DNA of 64,000 bases from Sphingomonas sp. (GTDB taxonomy: Bacteria; Pseudomonadota; Alphaproteobacteria; Sphingomonadales; Sphingomonadaceae), in assembly GCA_013001055.1 (NCBI GenBank), contig JABDNH010000003.1, positions 231,665 through 295,664 on the forward strand, read 5' to 3'. Of this stretch, positions 44,212 through 52,080 are shown one piece after another. Under the pieces are notes generated by a model, which made no database searches, had not been told where the DNA came from, and saw only the letters and a program-made list of their open reading frames with translations. Position 1 is the first letter of the stretch; each line of letters begins with the position of its first letter. The translations under genes and the position numbers were made by a program.

Positions 44212-45204
44212 ATGAATATCTCACTGCTCGTATTGATTGCGACGATGCCGTTTTCACCGGCGGCCAATGCCGCACCGGATGAAGGTCCCGATGCGCGCGG
44301 TCATGTCCTCGAACTCGAAGAGATCGTTGTCGAGCCGGAGAATGATTGCGCAGCGGAATTCCAAGACGAAGAGGGAAATTGCCCCGTCAAGCGCGTGGCC
44401 GGCGCGAATGCATTCGTCGCGAGTAACGCGATGGCGCCGTGGCAGGTTTCCATCCAGTCTTTCAAATATAAGGATCTTACCCCAGTCGAATTACGGGCGC
44501 ATGCCGAATGGGAGCATCGCCATAAATGTGGCGGCACGGTCATTTCCAGGCGGTGGGTGCTGACGGCGGCACATTGCATCACCGACGAACGCCGCAAGCC
44601 TGAGTTCGACCTTCGCCTGCGCATCGGTACCACGAACCTCGAGCCGATGGGTGGGTGCGAGTTCAAGGTCGGCCGCCGGATCCGACACCCCGGCTGGACC
44701 GAAGAGAAAAAGGCTGACGACATCGGGCTTCTGGAGATTCTGCCCCATCGCAATGCCGCCTGCATGGCGGCGCTCAAGCCGGTGAAGATCGATTACGGAC
44801 AGGTCGACTTGAACGACGCCGATGGGGTGCGGGTCTTCGGCTGGGGCAAGACAAAAGAAGGACGGTCGGGCCGCAAGTCGGCGCGGCTATTGGGCGCCAA
44901 CCTGGAATATTGGGTCAACGAGGAGTGCATCAAAGAACTCAAGAGAAAGGGCATCGATGCCAGCAAGGTCACGGATAGCAACATCTGCGCCTATCGTGAC
45001 CAGGCCGACGCCTGCAAAGGCGACAGCGGTGGGCCTCTCGTGCTCAACAAACGGCGCCAGCCCGTCGTACAGGTCGGCATCGTCAGCTGGGGCCGAGGCT
45101 GCGCCCGCCAGGGTGTGCCGGGCATCTATACGCGGGTCAGCGCCTATACGGACTGGATCGAAGAGCAGACCGGACTGCGCATCAACCCGCGGCGCGCGCG
45201 ATGA
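44212..45204 (+). CDS. Exported trypsin-like (S1) serine protease zymogen
   Basis: 330 residues. Signal peptide to about residue 20, an acidic propeptide with two cysteines (Cys46, Cys57), then Lys60-Arg61 followed by VAGANAF, equivalent to the IVGG new N-terminus made on trypsin activation. Catalytic triad His121 (TAAHC), Asp170 (ADDIGLL) and Ser272 (GDSGGPL) is complete; several cysteines could form the usual disulfides. Activation therefore needs a cut after Arg61. It faces the caspase-like gene. Confidence 0.9.
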   Translation: MNISLLVLIATMPFSPAANAAPDEGPDARGHVLELEEIVVEPENDCAAEFQDEEGNCPVKRVAGANAFVASNAMAPWQVSIQSFKYKDLTPVELRAHAEWEHRHKCGGTVISRRWVLTAAHCITDERRKPEFDLRLRIGTTNLEPMGGCEFKVGRRIRHPGWTEEKKADDIGLLEILPHRNAACMAALKPVKIDYGQVDLNDADGVRVFGWGKTKEGRSGRKSARLLGANLEYWVNEECIKELKRKGIDASKVTDSNICAYRDQADACKGDSGGPLVLNKRRQPVVQVGIVSWGRGCARQGVPGIYTRVSAYTDWIEEQTGLRINPRRAR

Positions 45205-45208
45205 ACGC

Positions 45209-45244
45209 ACAAAAGAAGACGGCGCCTCCCGAGGGAGACGCCGT
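45209..45244 (-). terminator. Intrinsic terminator of the Flp pilin gene
   Basis: On the minus strand GACGGCGTCTCCC and GGAGGCGCCGTC pair around a short loop, followed by TTCTTTTGT. It lies 27 bases past the pilin stop. Confidence 0.75.
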
Positions 45245-45270
45245 CCTTAGTCCTTCTGTGGATCGAACTC

Positions 45271-45429
45271 TTAGAGTTCCGAAGCCACGTCGTTGAAGGT
45301 GCTGTCGAGGCCGTCGCCGATGGCGCCCATGGCACCGATAGCAGCAACCGCAATCAGGGCAGCAATCAGGCCGTATTCAATGGCCGTCGCGCCTTCTTCG
45401 TTCTTCAGCATCTTAACAAACTTGCTCAT
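45271..45429 (-). CDS. Flp-family type IVb pilin
   Basis: 52 residues. Starts MSKFVKMLKNEEGATAIEYG: the Gly-Ala cleavage site of class IVb prepilins is followed by the hydrophobic, glycine/alanine-rich helix (LIAALIAVAAIGAMGAIG) and a polar C-terminus. AGAGGAG lies eight bases before the ATG. Forms Flp/Tad adhesive pili, but no cpa/tad assembly gene is nearby, so the machinery must be elsewhere. Confidence 0.9.
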   Translation of the reverse strand: MSKFVKMLKNEEGATAIEYGLIAALIAVAAIGAMGAIGDGLDSTFNDVASEL

Positions 45430-45606
45430 AACTGGTCTCCTCTAGTTCCACTCCGGGGCGTGCCCGGTTTCACAACACCGACGCGGAGCGCCGCGTTGGA
45501 TGAGGCCCTTTTACGGGGCGAGGAGTTGAGAAAGTTTTAAACCGGCCAGTGTATTTATCTTAACCATAAAAGTCGTTTTGGTTGTTTTTCAGATACTTAC
45601 GGAAAT

Positions 45607-47619
45607 TCAGCTGAAAATTTTCTCGATTTCCCGTACAATTCTTTCCATCGGATTGTCCGATTCATTAACGGGCGGCAGCTGTGGCGGCGGGGGTGGCGGC
45701 GCGCCAAACCGGCGTGGCAAACGGGGTCCACGGGCACCATCGATCTGAAGCGCACCGGCCATGAAGCTGCGGAAGACCTGCGCGGGCGCATTGCCACCGC
45801 TGATATTGCCGAGCGAGGCGTTGTCGTCATGGCCGACCCAGACACCAACCACCAGATTGCCTGCAAAGCCGATGAAGACGGCGTCGCGGTTCTCCTGCGT
45901 CGTCCCGGTCTTGCCGAACGTCGGTGTGCGTAGCGCGGCGCGGCGGCCCGTGCCGTCGTTGGCCGCAGCATATAGAAGATCGAGCATCGGCGCCCAGACT
46001 TCATCGCTGTCCATGCGTGCCTGCGAAGCAAGCAGGCGGCCCACGTTCTCGCCATCGCGATCCGCCGCCAGTCCCGTTACGTCTACAGGGTAACGCCCCG
46101 AATAGATCGCCGCGTACGCCGCCGTGAGCTCGATCAGCGGAATTCCCGAGGTGCCGAGCGACAGACTGGGACTGTCGGTCAAATCTGACTGAATGCCCAA
46201 TTCGCGCGCGGTGCGAATGATGCGGTCCCGCCCTACCTTTTCCGCTAGCCGCACCGTCGCGGCATTGGAGGATCGGGCGAACGCCTCGCGTAGCGTGATC
46301 GGACCGCGAAACCGGCCATCGCTATTCGAAGGGCTCCACCCATCGATGCTGACCGGTGCGTCTTCTATGATATCGTCGGGGCTCCACCCCGAACGAAGCG
46401 CAGCGAGATAGACGATCGTCTTGAAGGCACTGCCGGGTTGGCGCTTGGCCTGCGTAGCGCGGTTGAAGGGCGACTTCTTGTAGCTGCGCCCGCCGACCAT
46501 TGCGACGACCTCCCCTGTCGGGCGCATCGCGACAAAACCGATTTGCGCATCGCCGATCGGCGCGTTGATGACACTACGCACTGCCAGGCGCTGGAGATCG
46601 GCATCAAGCGTGGTCGGCACCGTGGCAAGCCCGTAGTCGGCTCCGACCATCTGTGCTGCGTACGGCGACACCCAGTCTGCAAAATAGGTGCCGGTGGGAA
46701 CGCGTGCCCCCTGCCCAACCGGCCGCGCCATGCGTGCTGCGGCACGTTGTTCCTCGCTGATCATCTGCTGGTCAGCCATCGCGGCAAGGACCAGTTTCGA
46801 TCGTTCGCGCGCAGCCTCCAGGTCGCGCGTCGGCGCAAGCCGCGACGGTGCCTTTACCATTCCGGCCAGCATGGCCGCCTGTCCAAGCTGGAGGCCATCG
46901 GGCTCCGAATCGAAATAATGGCGGCTGGCGGCGCGCAGCCCATAGACCCCGTCGCCAAAGTAGATGCTCGACAAGTAGCGAGAAAGGATTTCGTCCTTGG
47001 TCAGCCAGCTTTCAAGCCAGAGTGCGATGATCGCTTCCTGCGCCTTGCGCTTCATCGAGCGTTCGGACGAAAGGAAACTGGTCTTGGCGAGCTGCTGCGT
47101 GATGGTCGAGCCACCCTGGCGGATGCCGCCTGCCTGCGCATTGGTCCAGGCGGCACGTCCGATACCCACCGGATCTACTCCCCAATGCTGGCGGAAGCGC
47201 TTGTCCTCGATAGCGACAAACGCGCCCGATACGTGCGCGGGCAATTGCGCCACGTCGACCGGTTCGTCCTTGATCTGCCCGTGGCGGGCAATGGGCTGGC
47301 CTTCGACGGACACAAACAGCATGGCCGGGTCATCGAGCGGTTCGAGTGCGCGCCCCAAAGGCGCGGTCACGATCAGCCAAATGATCGTGAAAAGGAATAA
47401 CAATGACAGCGCCATCAAGCCCCACCGAATCCAGCGAAAACGCCTGCGCTTGGTCGGTAGCGGCGCCGTGCCGTCGGGAGGATCGCCGGCTGGCGGTAGG
47501 GAATTGGCCGCGCCTTCCCAGTCCCCATCATATTCCGGGACATGCCACATGGGGGGCTCTTGCACCTTCTTGCGCCAGAAAAACCCCATGCTTGGCTCGA
47601 GCCTCCTTGTCTTTGCCAT
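45607..47619 (-). CDS. Class A penicillin-binding protein (glycosyltransferase/transpeptidase)
   Basis: 670 residues. N-terminal cytoplasmic tail, one membrane segment (about 67-87), GT51 domain with AFVAIEDKRFRQHWGVD, GGSTITQQLAKTSFL and a following RKAQEAI, then the transpeptidase with Ser-X-X-Lys in PGSAFK, Ser-X-Asn in RSSNAAT and GKTGTTQE. A proline-rich C-terminus follows. Both active sites look intact. ATG 47589 preceded by AAGGAGG is an alternative start. PbpC/PBP1a-type assignment is not resolved. Confidence 0.93.
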   Translation of the reverse strand: MAKTRRLEPSMGFFWRKKVQEPPMWHVPEYDGDWEGAANSLPPAGDPPDGTAPLPTKRRRFRWIRWGLMALSLLFLFTIIWLIVTAPLGRALEPLDDPAMLFVSVEGQPIARHGQIKDEPVDVAQLPAHVSGAFVAIEDKRFRQHWGVDPVGIGRAAWTNAQAGGIRQGGSTITQQLAKTSFLSSERSMKRKAQEAIIALWLESWLTKDEILSRYLSSIYFGDGVYGLRAASRHYFDSEPDGLQLGQAAMLAGMVKAPSRLAPTRDLEAARERSKLVLAAMADQQMISEEQRAAARMARPVGQGARVPTGTYFADWVSPYAAQMVGADYGLATVPTTLDADLQRLAVRSVINAPIGDAQIGFVAMRPTGEVVAMVGGRSYKKSPFNRATQAKRQPGSAFKTIVYLAALRSGWSPDDIIEDAPVSIDGWSPSNSDGRFRGPITLREAFARSSNAATVRLAEKVGRDRIIRTARELGIQSDLTDSPSLSLGTSGIPLIELTAAYAAIYSGRYPVDVTGLAADRDGENVGRLLASQARMDSDEVWAPMLDLLYAAANDGTGRRAALRTPTFGKTGTTQENRDAVFIGFAGNLVVGVWVGHDDNASLGNISGGNAPAQVFRSFMAGALQIDGARGPRLPRRFGAPPPPPPQLPPVNESDNPMERIVREIEKIFS

Positions 47620-47701
47620 ATGCCGTCTTACCTATGTAATACAGCTAGACCGAATTACCAGTGGCTTGCTGAACCATGGTTGAAAAGAGCATAGCAATCT
47701 C

Positions 47702-49189
47702 ATGATCCGCCCTGTCTCCTTCCTCGTTGCGCTTGGCACCGTGGGCACGCTCGCTGCGTGCGGCGATGACAATCCGGGCGAGACGCGGGTGATCGTGATC
47801 GACCAACAGCCCGAACTGGTCGACCCGGCGCGAACGGCCCCCGATGCCGGCGATGCGGTGCTGATCGATGCACTGGCGCAGGGTCTCGTGCGTCTAGACG
47901 CACGCGGTCAGGTCGTCCCGGGGCTAGCGGAACGGTGGCATGTCAGCGACGACGGGCGCAGCTATATTTTTCGCCTCGGTGCTGCCAACTGGTCGGACGG
48001 CCAGCCGGTCGTGGCCCGCGATGTTGCACAAGCGCTCGAACGGCTCATCGACGCGCCGCGCCACCCGCTTCGCGATGCTCTTGGCAACGTCGACGACGTG
48101 GTGGCCATGACTGACCGGGTCATCGAAATTCGCTTGCTGCGGCCGCAAGCCGGCCTGCTCAGCATCCTCGCGCAGCCCGAAGTTGGGATTATCAGCCGTG
48201 AAGGCGGAAGCGGCCCCTTCCTGCTCGGAGAAAATGAAGACGAAGGCGAAACCGCCGGCTTTCACCTGAGCCGTCTCGTCACCGACCGCGTACGCGAAAC
48301 CAGCAGCGAGGAAATCGTCCACCTCACCGGCCTTGACGCGCAAGCGGCGATCGCCGCCTACCTCGACAGCCGAGCCGATCTCGTACTTGGCGGACGCTAC
48401 GACACTTTGCCGTTTGCCCAGAATGCCAACCTGCCGGGCGGGGCCCTGCAGTTCGATCCGGTGCGCGGCCTGTTCGGCCTGGTCCCGATGCGCGAGCGTG
48501 GCCCCCTCGCCGATCGTGAATTTCGTCGGGCGCTAAGCCAGGCGATCGATCGCGCCGCGTTGATCAACGATCTTGGCGTTCCGGGGCTCACGCCGCGCGC
48601 CACAATCTTACAAGATGGACTGGTTGGCGATACGCGGATCGCAGGGCCTGCATGGCTCGAAACGCCCGTTACCGAGCGCCAGGCCACCATCGCGGCGCGG
48701 TTGCGCGCGCACTTGGACCTGCCCGATGGCCAGCAGTCTGCATTGGCCAGGGTCTCGGTCTTTTTGCCGACGGGGCCGGGCAGCGATATCCTTTTCAACC
48801 GTCTGGCGGCGGATTGGGGACGTATCGGCGTGGAAGCCAGCCGCGTCGAAACCGCCGCGCAGGCCGACTATAGGCTAATCGATGCCGTGGCGCCGTCGAT
48901 GGGACTCGACTGGTTCGTCAATCGGTTTCGCTGCGCGCGCGCCAGGATTTGCGATGAAGCCGTCGAGCTCTTGTTCGAACAGGCCGACACCACCGATGCA
49001 CCTGCCCAGCGGCAGCGGATCCTGGTCGACGCGAGTGCTGCGATGGACCGGGCCGAGCTGTTTATTCCGCTCACCGCGCCGATACGCTGGTCACTGGCGA
49101 GCCCGCTCGTTACCGGCTTCGCGACCAACAGCCTCGGCCATCATCCATTGACCGGCCTGAAACGAACCCTTGCAGAAAGTGCGCCATGA
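47702..49189 (+). CDS. Peptide-type ABC substrate-binding lipoprotein (SBP family 5)
   Basis: 495 residues. Lipobox with Leu-Ala-Ala-Cys at about residue 20. The family 5 solute-binding fold is seen in VPGLAERWHVSDDGRSYIFRL, WSDGQPVVARDVAQALERL and FRRALSQAIDRAALIND. No permease or ATPase gene lies nearby, so it is an orphan binding protein, possibly a receptor or partner of a distant transporter. Overlaps the DUF4112 gene by four bases. Confidence 0.85.
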   Translation: MIRPVSFLVALGTVGTLAACGDDNPGETRVIVIDQQPELVDPARTAPDAGDAVLIDALAQGLVRLDARGQVVPGLAERWHVSDDGRSYIFRLGAANWSDGQPVVARDVAQALERLIDAPRHPLRDALGNVDDVVAMTDRVIEIRLLRPQAGLLSILAQPEVGIISREGGSGPFLLGENEDEGETAGFHLSRLVTDRVRETSSEEIVHLTGLDAQAAIAAYLDSRADLVLGGRYDTLPFAQNANLPGGALQFDPVRGLFGLVPMRERGPLADREFRRALSQAIDRAALINDLGVPGLTPRATILQDGLVGDTRIAGPAWLETPVTERQATIAARLRAHLDLPDGQQSALARVSVFLPTGPGSDILFNRLAADWGRIGVEASRVETAAQADYRLIDAVAPSMGLDWFVNRFRCARARICDEAVELLFEQADTTDAPAQRQRILVDASAAMDRAELFIPLTAPIRWSLASPLVTGFATNSLGHHPLTGLKRTLAESAP

Positions 49190-49596
49190 CCGATCCGATT
49201 TACCCGCCGCAGGGCGCCGACAGCCGCCGCACCGATCCGCGCTCGATCCGCTACCGGGTCGAAACGCTGGAAAAACTGCTCGAACGCATGTTCGTCGTGC
49301 CGGGGATCAACCAACCGGTGGGGCTGGATGCGATCCTCAGCCTCATCCCGGGCGTCGGATCGGTCAGCGCCGCGGCGCTCGGCAGCTACATTATCTGGGA
49401 AGCGCGCAATCTCAACCTGACCAAGTGGCACATGGCGCGAATGAGCCTGAATACCGGTTTCGACATGCTGTTGGGCGCTATTCCCGTAATTGGCGTGGTC
49501 CCCGATTTCTTCTTCCGGTCCAACAGCCGGAACCTGCGCATTATCCGAAAGCATCTCGACAGACATCACCCCGAAACGCGCACGATCGACGTCTGA
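49186..49596 (+). CDS. DUF4112 protein
   Basis: 136 residues. ESLEKLLERMFVVPG-type start (here VETLEKLLERM), GLDAILSLIPGVGSVSAAALGSYI and FDMLLGAIPVIGVVPDFFFRSN are the DUF4112 hallmarks: two Pro/Gly-rich hydrophobic hairpins around a basic loop. Probably membrane-associated. Coupled to the preceding lipoprotein gene by ATGA overlap; function unknown. Confidence 0.88.
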   Translation: MTDPIYPPQGADSRRTDPRSIRYRVETLEKLLERMFVVPGINQPVGLDAILSLIPGVGSVSAAALGSYIIWEARNLNLTKWHMARMSLNTGFDMLLGAIPVIGVVPDFFFRSNSRNLRIIRKHLDRHHPETRTIDV

Positions 49597-49671
49597 AACA
49601 GATCCGGGTTTTCCGGAAAGCTGGGGTTAAGGCGAATCGATCTATTTTAGCGACGATGCGGTAGGGAATCA

Positions 49672-49697
49672 GGAACCCGACTCGCAGGTAAGTCGTT
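49672..49697 (+). promoter_or_regulatory. Sigma-EcfG type promoter before an L,D-transpeptidase
   Basis: GGAAC at 49672-49676 and CGTT at 49694-49697 are 17 bases apart. The distance to the ATG at 49735 leaves room for a normal leader with its ribosome site. Suggests wall cross-linking under general stress control. Confidence 0.65.
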
Positions 49698-49734
49698 GTG
49701 AGTACAAACGCTTTTTAAAAGAAAGTATTGCACC

Positions 49735-50286
49735 ATGAAGAAGCTAGCACTTGCGCTGGCAGCGGGTGCGCTCGCCCTGAATTCACCCGCTCTAGCCGAA
49801 ATGAACATCACCACGATCGAGACGGTCGAAGCCAAGCAGACATCGACCGAGCTCGCTGACGAAGCCTATGCTGATTTCGTAATGAAGTTCGACCGCACGT
49901 CCTTGAAACCCAACAGCTATGTATGGGACGCAAAAGGCGCGAGCGGCGAGGCGCGCGTCGTCGTTTCGCTCGATCGGCAGATGGCCTTCGCCTATAAGGG
50001 CGACTCGCTCGTTGGCGCAGCGTCGGTATCGACTGCCAAGGAAGGCAAGCTGACACCCAAGGGCATCTTCCCGATCTGGCTGAAAAAGCCGATGCATTAT
50101 TCGTCCAAGTACGACAATGCACCGATGCCCTATATGCAGATGATCGACAAATACGGCATCGCGCTGCACGCCGGCCATAATCCCGGCTACCCCGCAAGCG
50201 CTGGTTGTATTCGCCTGCCTCAGCAGTTCGCCAAGAATCTCTATGGCATCACCAACCTGGATTCGACGGTCTATATCGGCGCATAG
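49735..50286 (+). CDS. L,D-transpeptidase (YkuD domain only)
   Basis: 183 residues. Signal peptide (MKKLALALAAGALALNSPALA), a short linker, and a YkuD domain with VVVSLDRQMAFAY, TPKGIFPIW and HAGHNPGYPASAGCIRLP, giving the catalytic His and Cys. Close to the minimal size for the family. A strong EcfG-type promoter precedes it and a hairpin terminator follows. Confidence 0.92.
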   Translation: MKKLALALAAGALALNSPALAEMNITTIETVEAKQTSTELADEAYADFVMKFDRTSLKPNSYVWDAKGASGEARVVVSLDRQMAFAYKGDSLVGAASVSTAKEGKLTPKGIFPIWLKKPMHYSSKYDNAPMPYMQMIDKYGIALHAGHNPGYPASAGCIRLPQQFAKNLYGITNLDSTVYIGA

Positions 50287-50308
50287 CGCTGTAACATTTT
50301 TGAAGGTA

Positions 50309-50346
50309 GAGGGCGTCTCGGGTGGAGCGGGGCGCCCTTTTTATTG
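50309..50346. terminator. Bidirectional terminator
   Basis: AGGGCG and CGCCCT pair around a GC-rich loop and are followed by TTTTTATT on the plus strand. It lies between the L,D-transpeptidase and the last residue codons of the convergent TIR-TPR gene. Confidence 0.55.
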
Positions 50347-52080
50347 TCCCGAAGCGCGCTCCTTGGCGTCGGCCAGCATCTTCTGAAAGCGCGGATTGTC
50401 CCGAATACGCTGGAGATCGGGATCGGCCTCGGCGTGCACCAGTAACGCCGTCCCGGTTTCCTGGAAAAGCGTTTCGAGGATGTCCATCGCGCTCTCGTCA
50501 TCGTGTAACGAGCGCGTCAGGTTGCATGCCAGATTGTAACGCATGCTTTGGTTCTCAGGATCGATCAGCAGCGCCTTGCGGGTCCATTCGCGGGCTTCGT
50601 CGGCCATGCCGAGCACACCCAATCCGCCCGCTCCCATGCCATAGGCACCGCCATTGCCGGGATCCTTCTCAAGCGCCGCCTTGCAACGATCGATCGTCAT
50701 CTGTGCCGTGCGCTTGCTGTTCTCCTCATCGTCCTTCGCAACGTAACAGGTGAGCAGCATGCCGGAAGCATGATAGTCGCCGTCGACCATTGCCACGGCC
50801 TTTTCATAATGCTCGATCGCCTTGTCGATGTCTTCCTGCTGGAAGAATATCCGCGCCGCGACCTTGTTGACCTCGAAGCTTTCAGGATCGACCGCGAGCG
50901 CCGCCGCAACCTCGCGATTGGCCTCGTCGAAGTCGCTGTCCCCGGCTGCCAGGAGCGCGAGCGCGAGGCGTGCTTCGGGAAGGTCGGGATCGATCGCCAG
51001 CGCCGTCCTGGCCGCGCTTCGCGCATCCACCTTGCGATTAAAGGTCACGATCAGCCGCGCCTGCGCAAGTGCCATAAGCCCCCATGCCTTTGCATAGTCG
51101 GGATCGATCGCGGTGGCCTGGCGACTGATACGAATGACCGTGTCGAGCGGGCCTGGATCGCTGTCATTACTGGTGATCCACTGCTGCCGCGCCTTCAGAT
51201 AAAGGTTGTAGGCGTCGGAATTGGTGGTGCCGCGCTCCTCGATCGCCTTCTTCTCCTTGGGCAGGAGGTTGAGGCGAAGCGCCGCCACGATGGCCTTGGA
51301 TATCTCGTCCTGCAGCGCAAAAATGTCCTGCAGTTCGCGATCGTAGCGCTCGGCCCAGATCTGGTTGCAATTCTCCGCGTCGGTAAGCTGCGCGGTGATC
51401 CGAACCCGCCCCCCGGCCTTGCGCACGCTGCCTTCGACGACATGGCTGATCCCCATGTCCGCGCCAAGGCGATCGATCTCGATAGTCTTGCCCTTCAGCG
51501 AGAAGGCCTGGTTTCTTGAAACGACATCGAGCGCCGATACCTTGGCAAGATCGGTGATGATGTCTTCGCTGATGCCGTCGGAGAAATATTCCTGCTCGCT
51601 ATCCCCGCTCATGTTCTGGAACGGCAGCACGATGATCCGCTTGCGGTCCGACTTTCGTGTTTCGGCCGCAGGCGCATCTGTCGACAGCGTCGGACCGACA
51701 AGGGAGCCGACACTGTCGAGAATTTTCTTCCAACCGGCATGATCGGCATTGCCCGACCAATCGGCGAGATCGGCACATTGGATCTGGTTGAAGGGGATTG
51801 GCGGGGTGGTGCCATCGACGCTCATCTGGACAAGCGTGCCGGCCTCGCGCGCAATATCCGCCTCAGCGCGCACCCACTGCGAACGCACCGCCTCGGCCGA
51901 CCACAGCACCAGCACCGCCTTGGCATTCTGCAGCCGCTCTTCGATGACTTCGCTGTAGGAGCGATGCGCGGGAAGCTCGTCGTCGCGCCATACCCGAAAG
52001 CCGGCCTGGCGCAGAGAATCCGCTGCCGCCTTTGCCACTGCTTCGGTCGAGCGCGCATAGGAAATGAAGATGTCGCTCAT
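50341..52080 (-). CDS. TIR domain-TolB-like-TPR protein
   Basis: 579 residues, no membrane segment. TIR domain (residues 1-130): SDIFISYAR, VWRDDELPAHRSYSE, VLVLWSAEAVRSQWVRAE. A TolB-N/FlgO-like alpha/beta domain follows (about 150-285): VLPFQNMSGDSEQEYFSDGISEDIITDL, VVEGSVRKAGGRVRITAQL, IWAERYDREL. The rest is TPR helices. The same middle domain is common next to cyclase or winged-helix domains; here TIR takes that place. The residue where NADase TIRs have Glu is Ser43-Glu44, so activity is uncertain. ATGA overlap with its paralogue upstream. Confidence 0.88.
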   Translation of the reverse strand: MSDIFISYARSTEAVAKAAADSLRQAGFRVWRDDELPAHRSYSEVIEERLQNAKAVLVLWSAEAVRSQWVRAEADIAREAGTLVQMSVDGTTPPIPFNQIQCADLADWSGNADHAGWKKILDSVGSLVGPTLSTDAPAAETRKSDRKRIIVLPFQNMSGDSEQEYFSDGISEDIITDLAKVSALDVVSRNQAFSLKGKTIEIDRLGADMGISHVVEGSVRKAGGRVRITAQLTDAENCNQIWAERYDRELQDIFALQDEISKAIVAALRLNLLPKEKKAIEERGTTNSDAYNLYLKARQQWITSNDSDPGPLDTVIRISRQATAIDPDYAKAWGLMALAQARLIVTFNRKVDARSAARTALAIDPDLPEARLALALLAAGDSDFDEANREVAAALAVDPESFEVNKVAARIFFQQEDIDKAIEHYEKAVAMVDGDYHASGMLLTCYVAKDDEENSKRTAQMTIDRCKAALEKDPGNGGAYGMGAGGLGVLGMADEAREWTRKALLIDPENQSMRYNLACNLTRSLHDDESAMDILETLFQETGTALLVHAEADPDLQRIRDNPRFQKMLADAKERASGQ

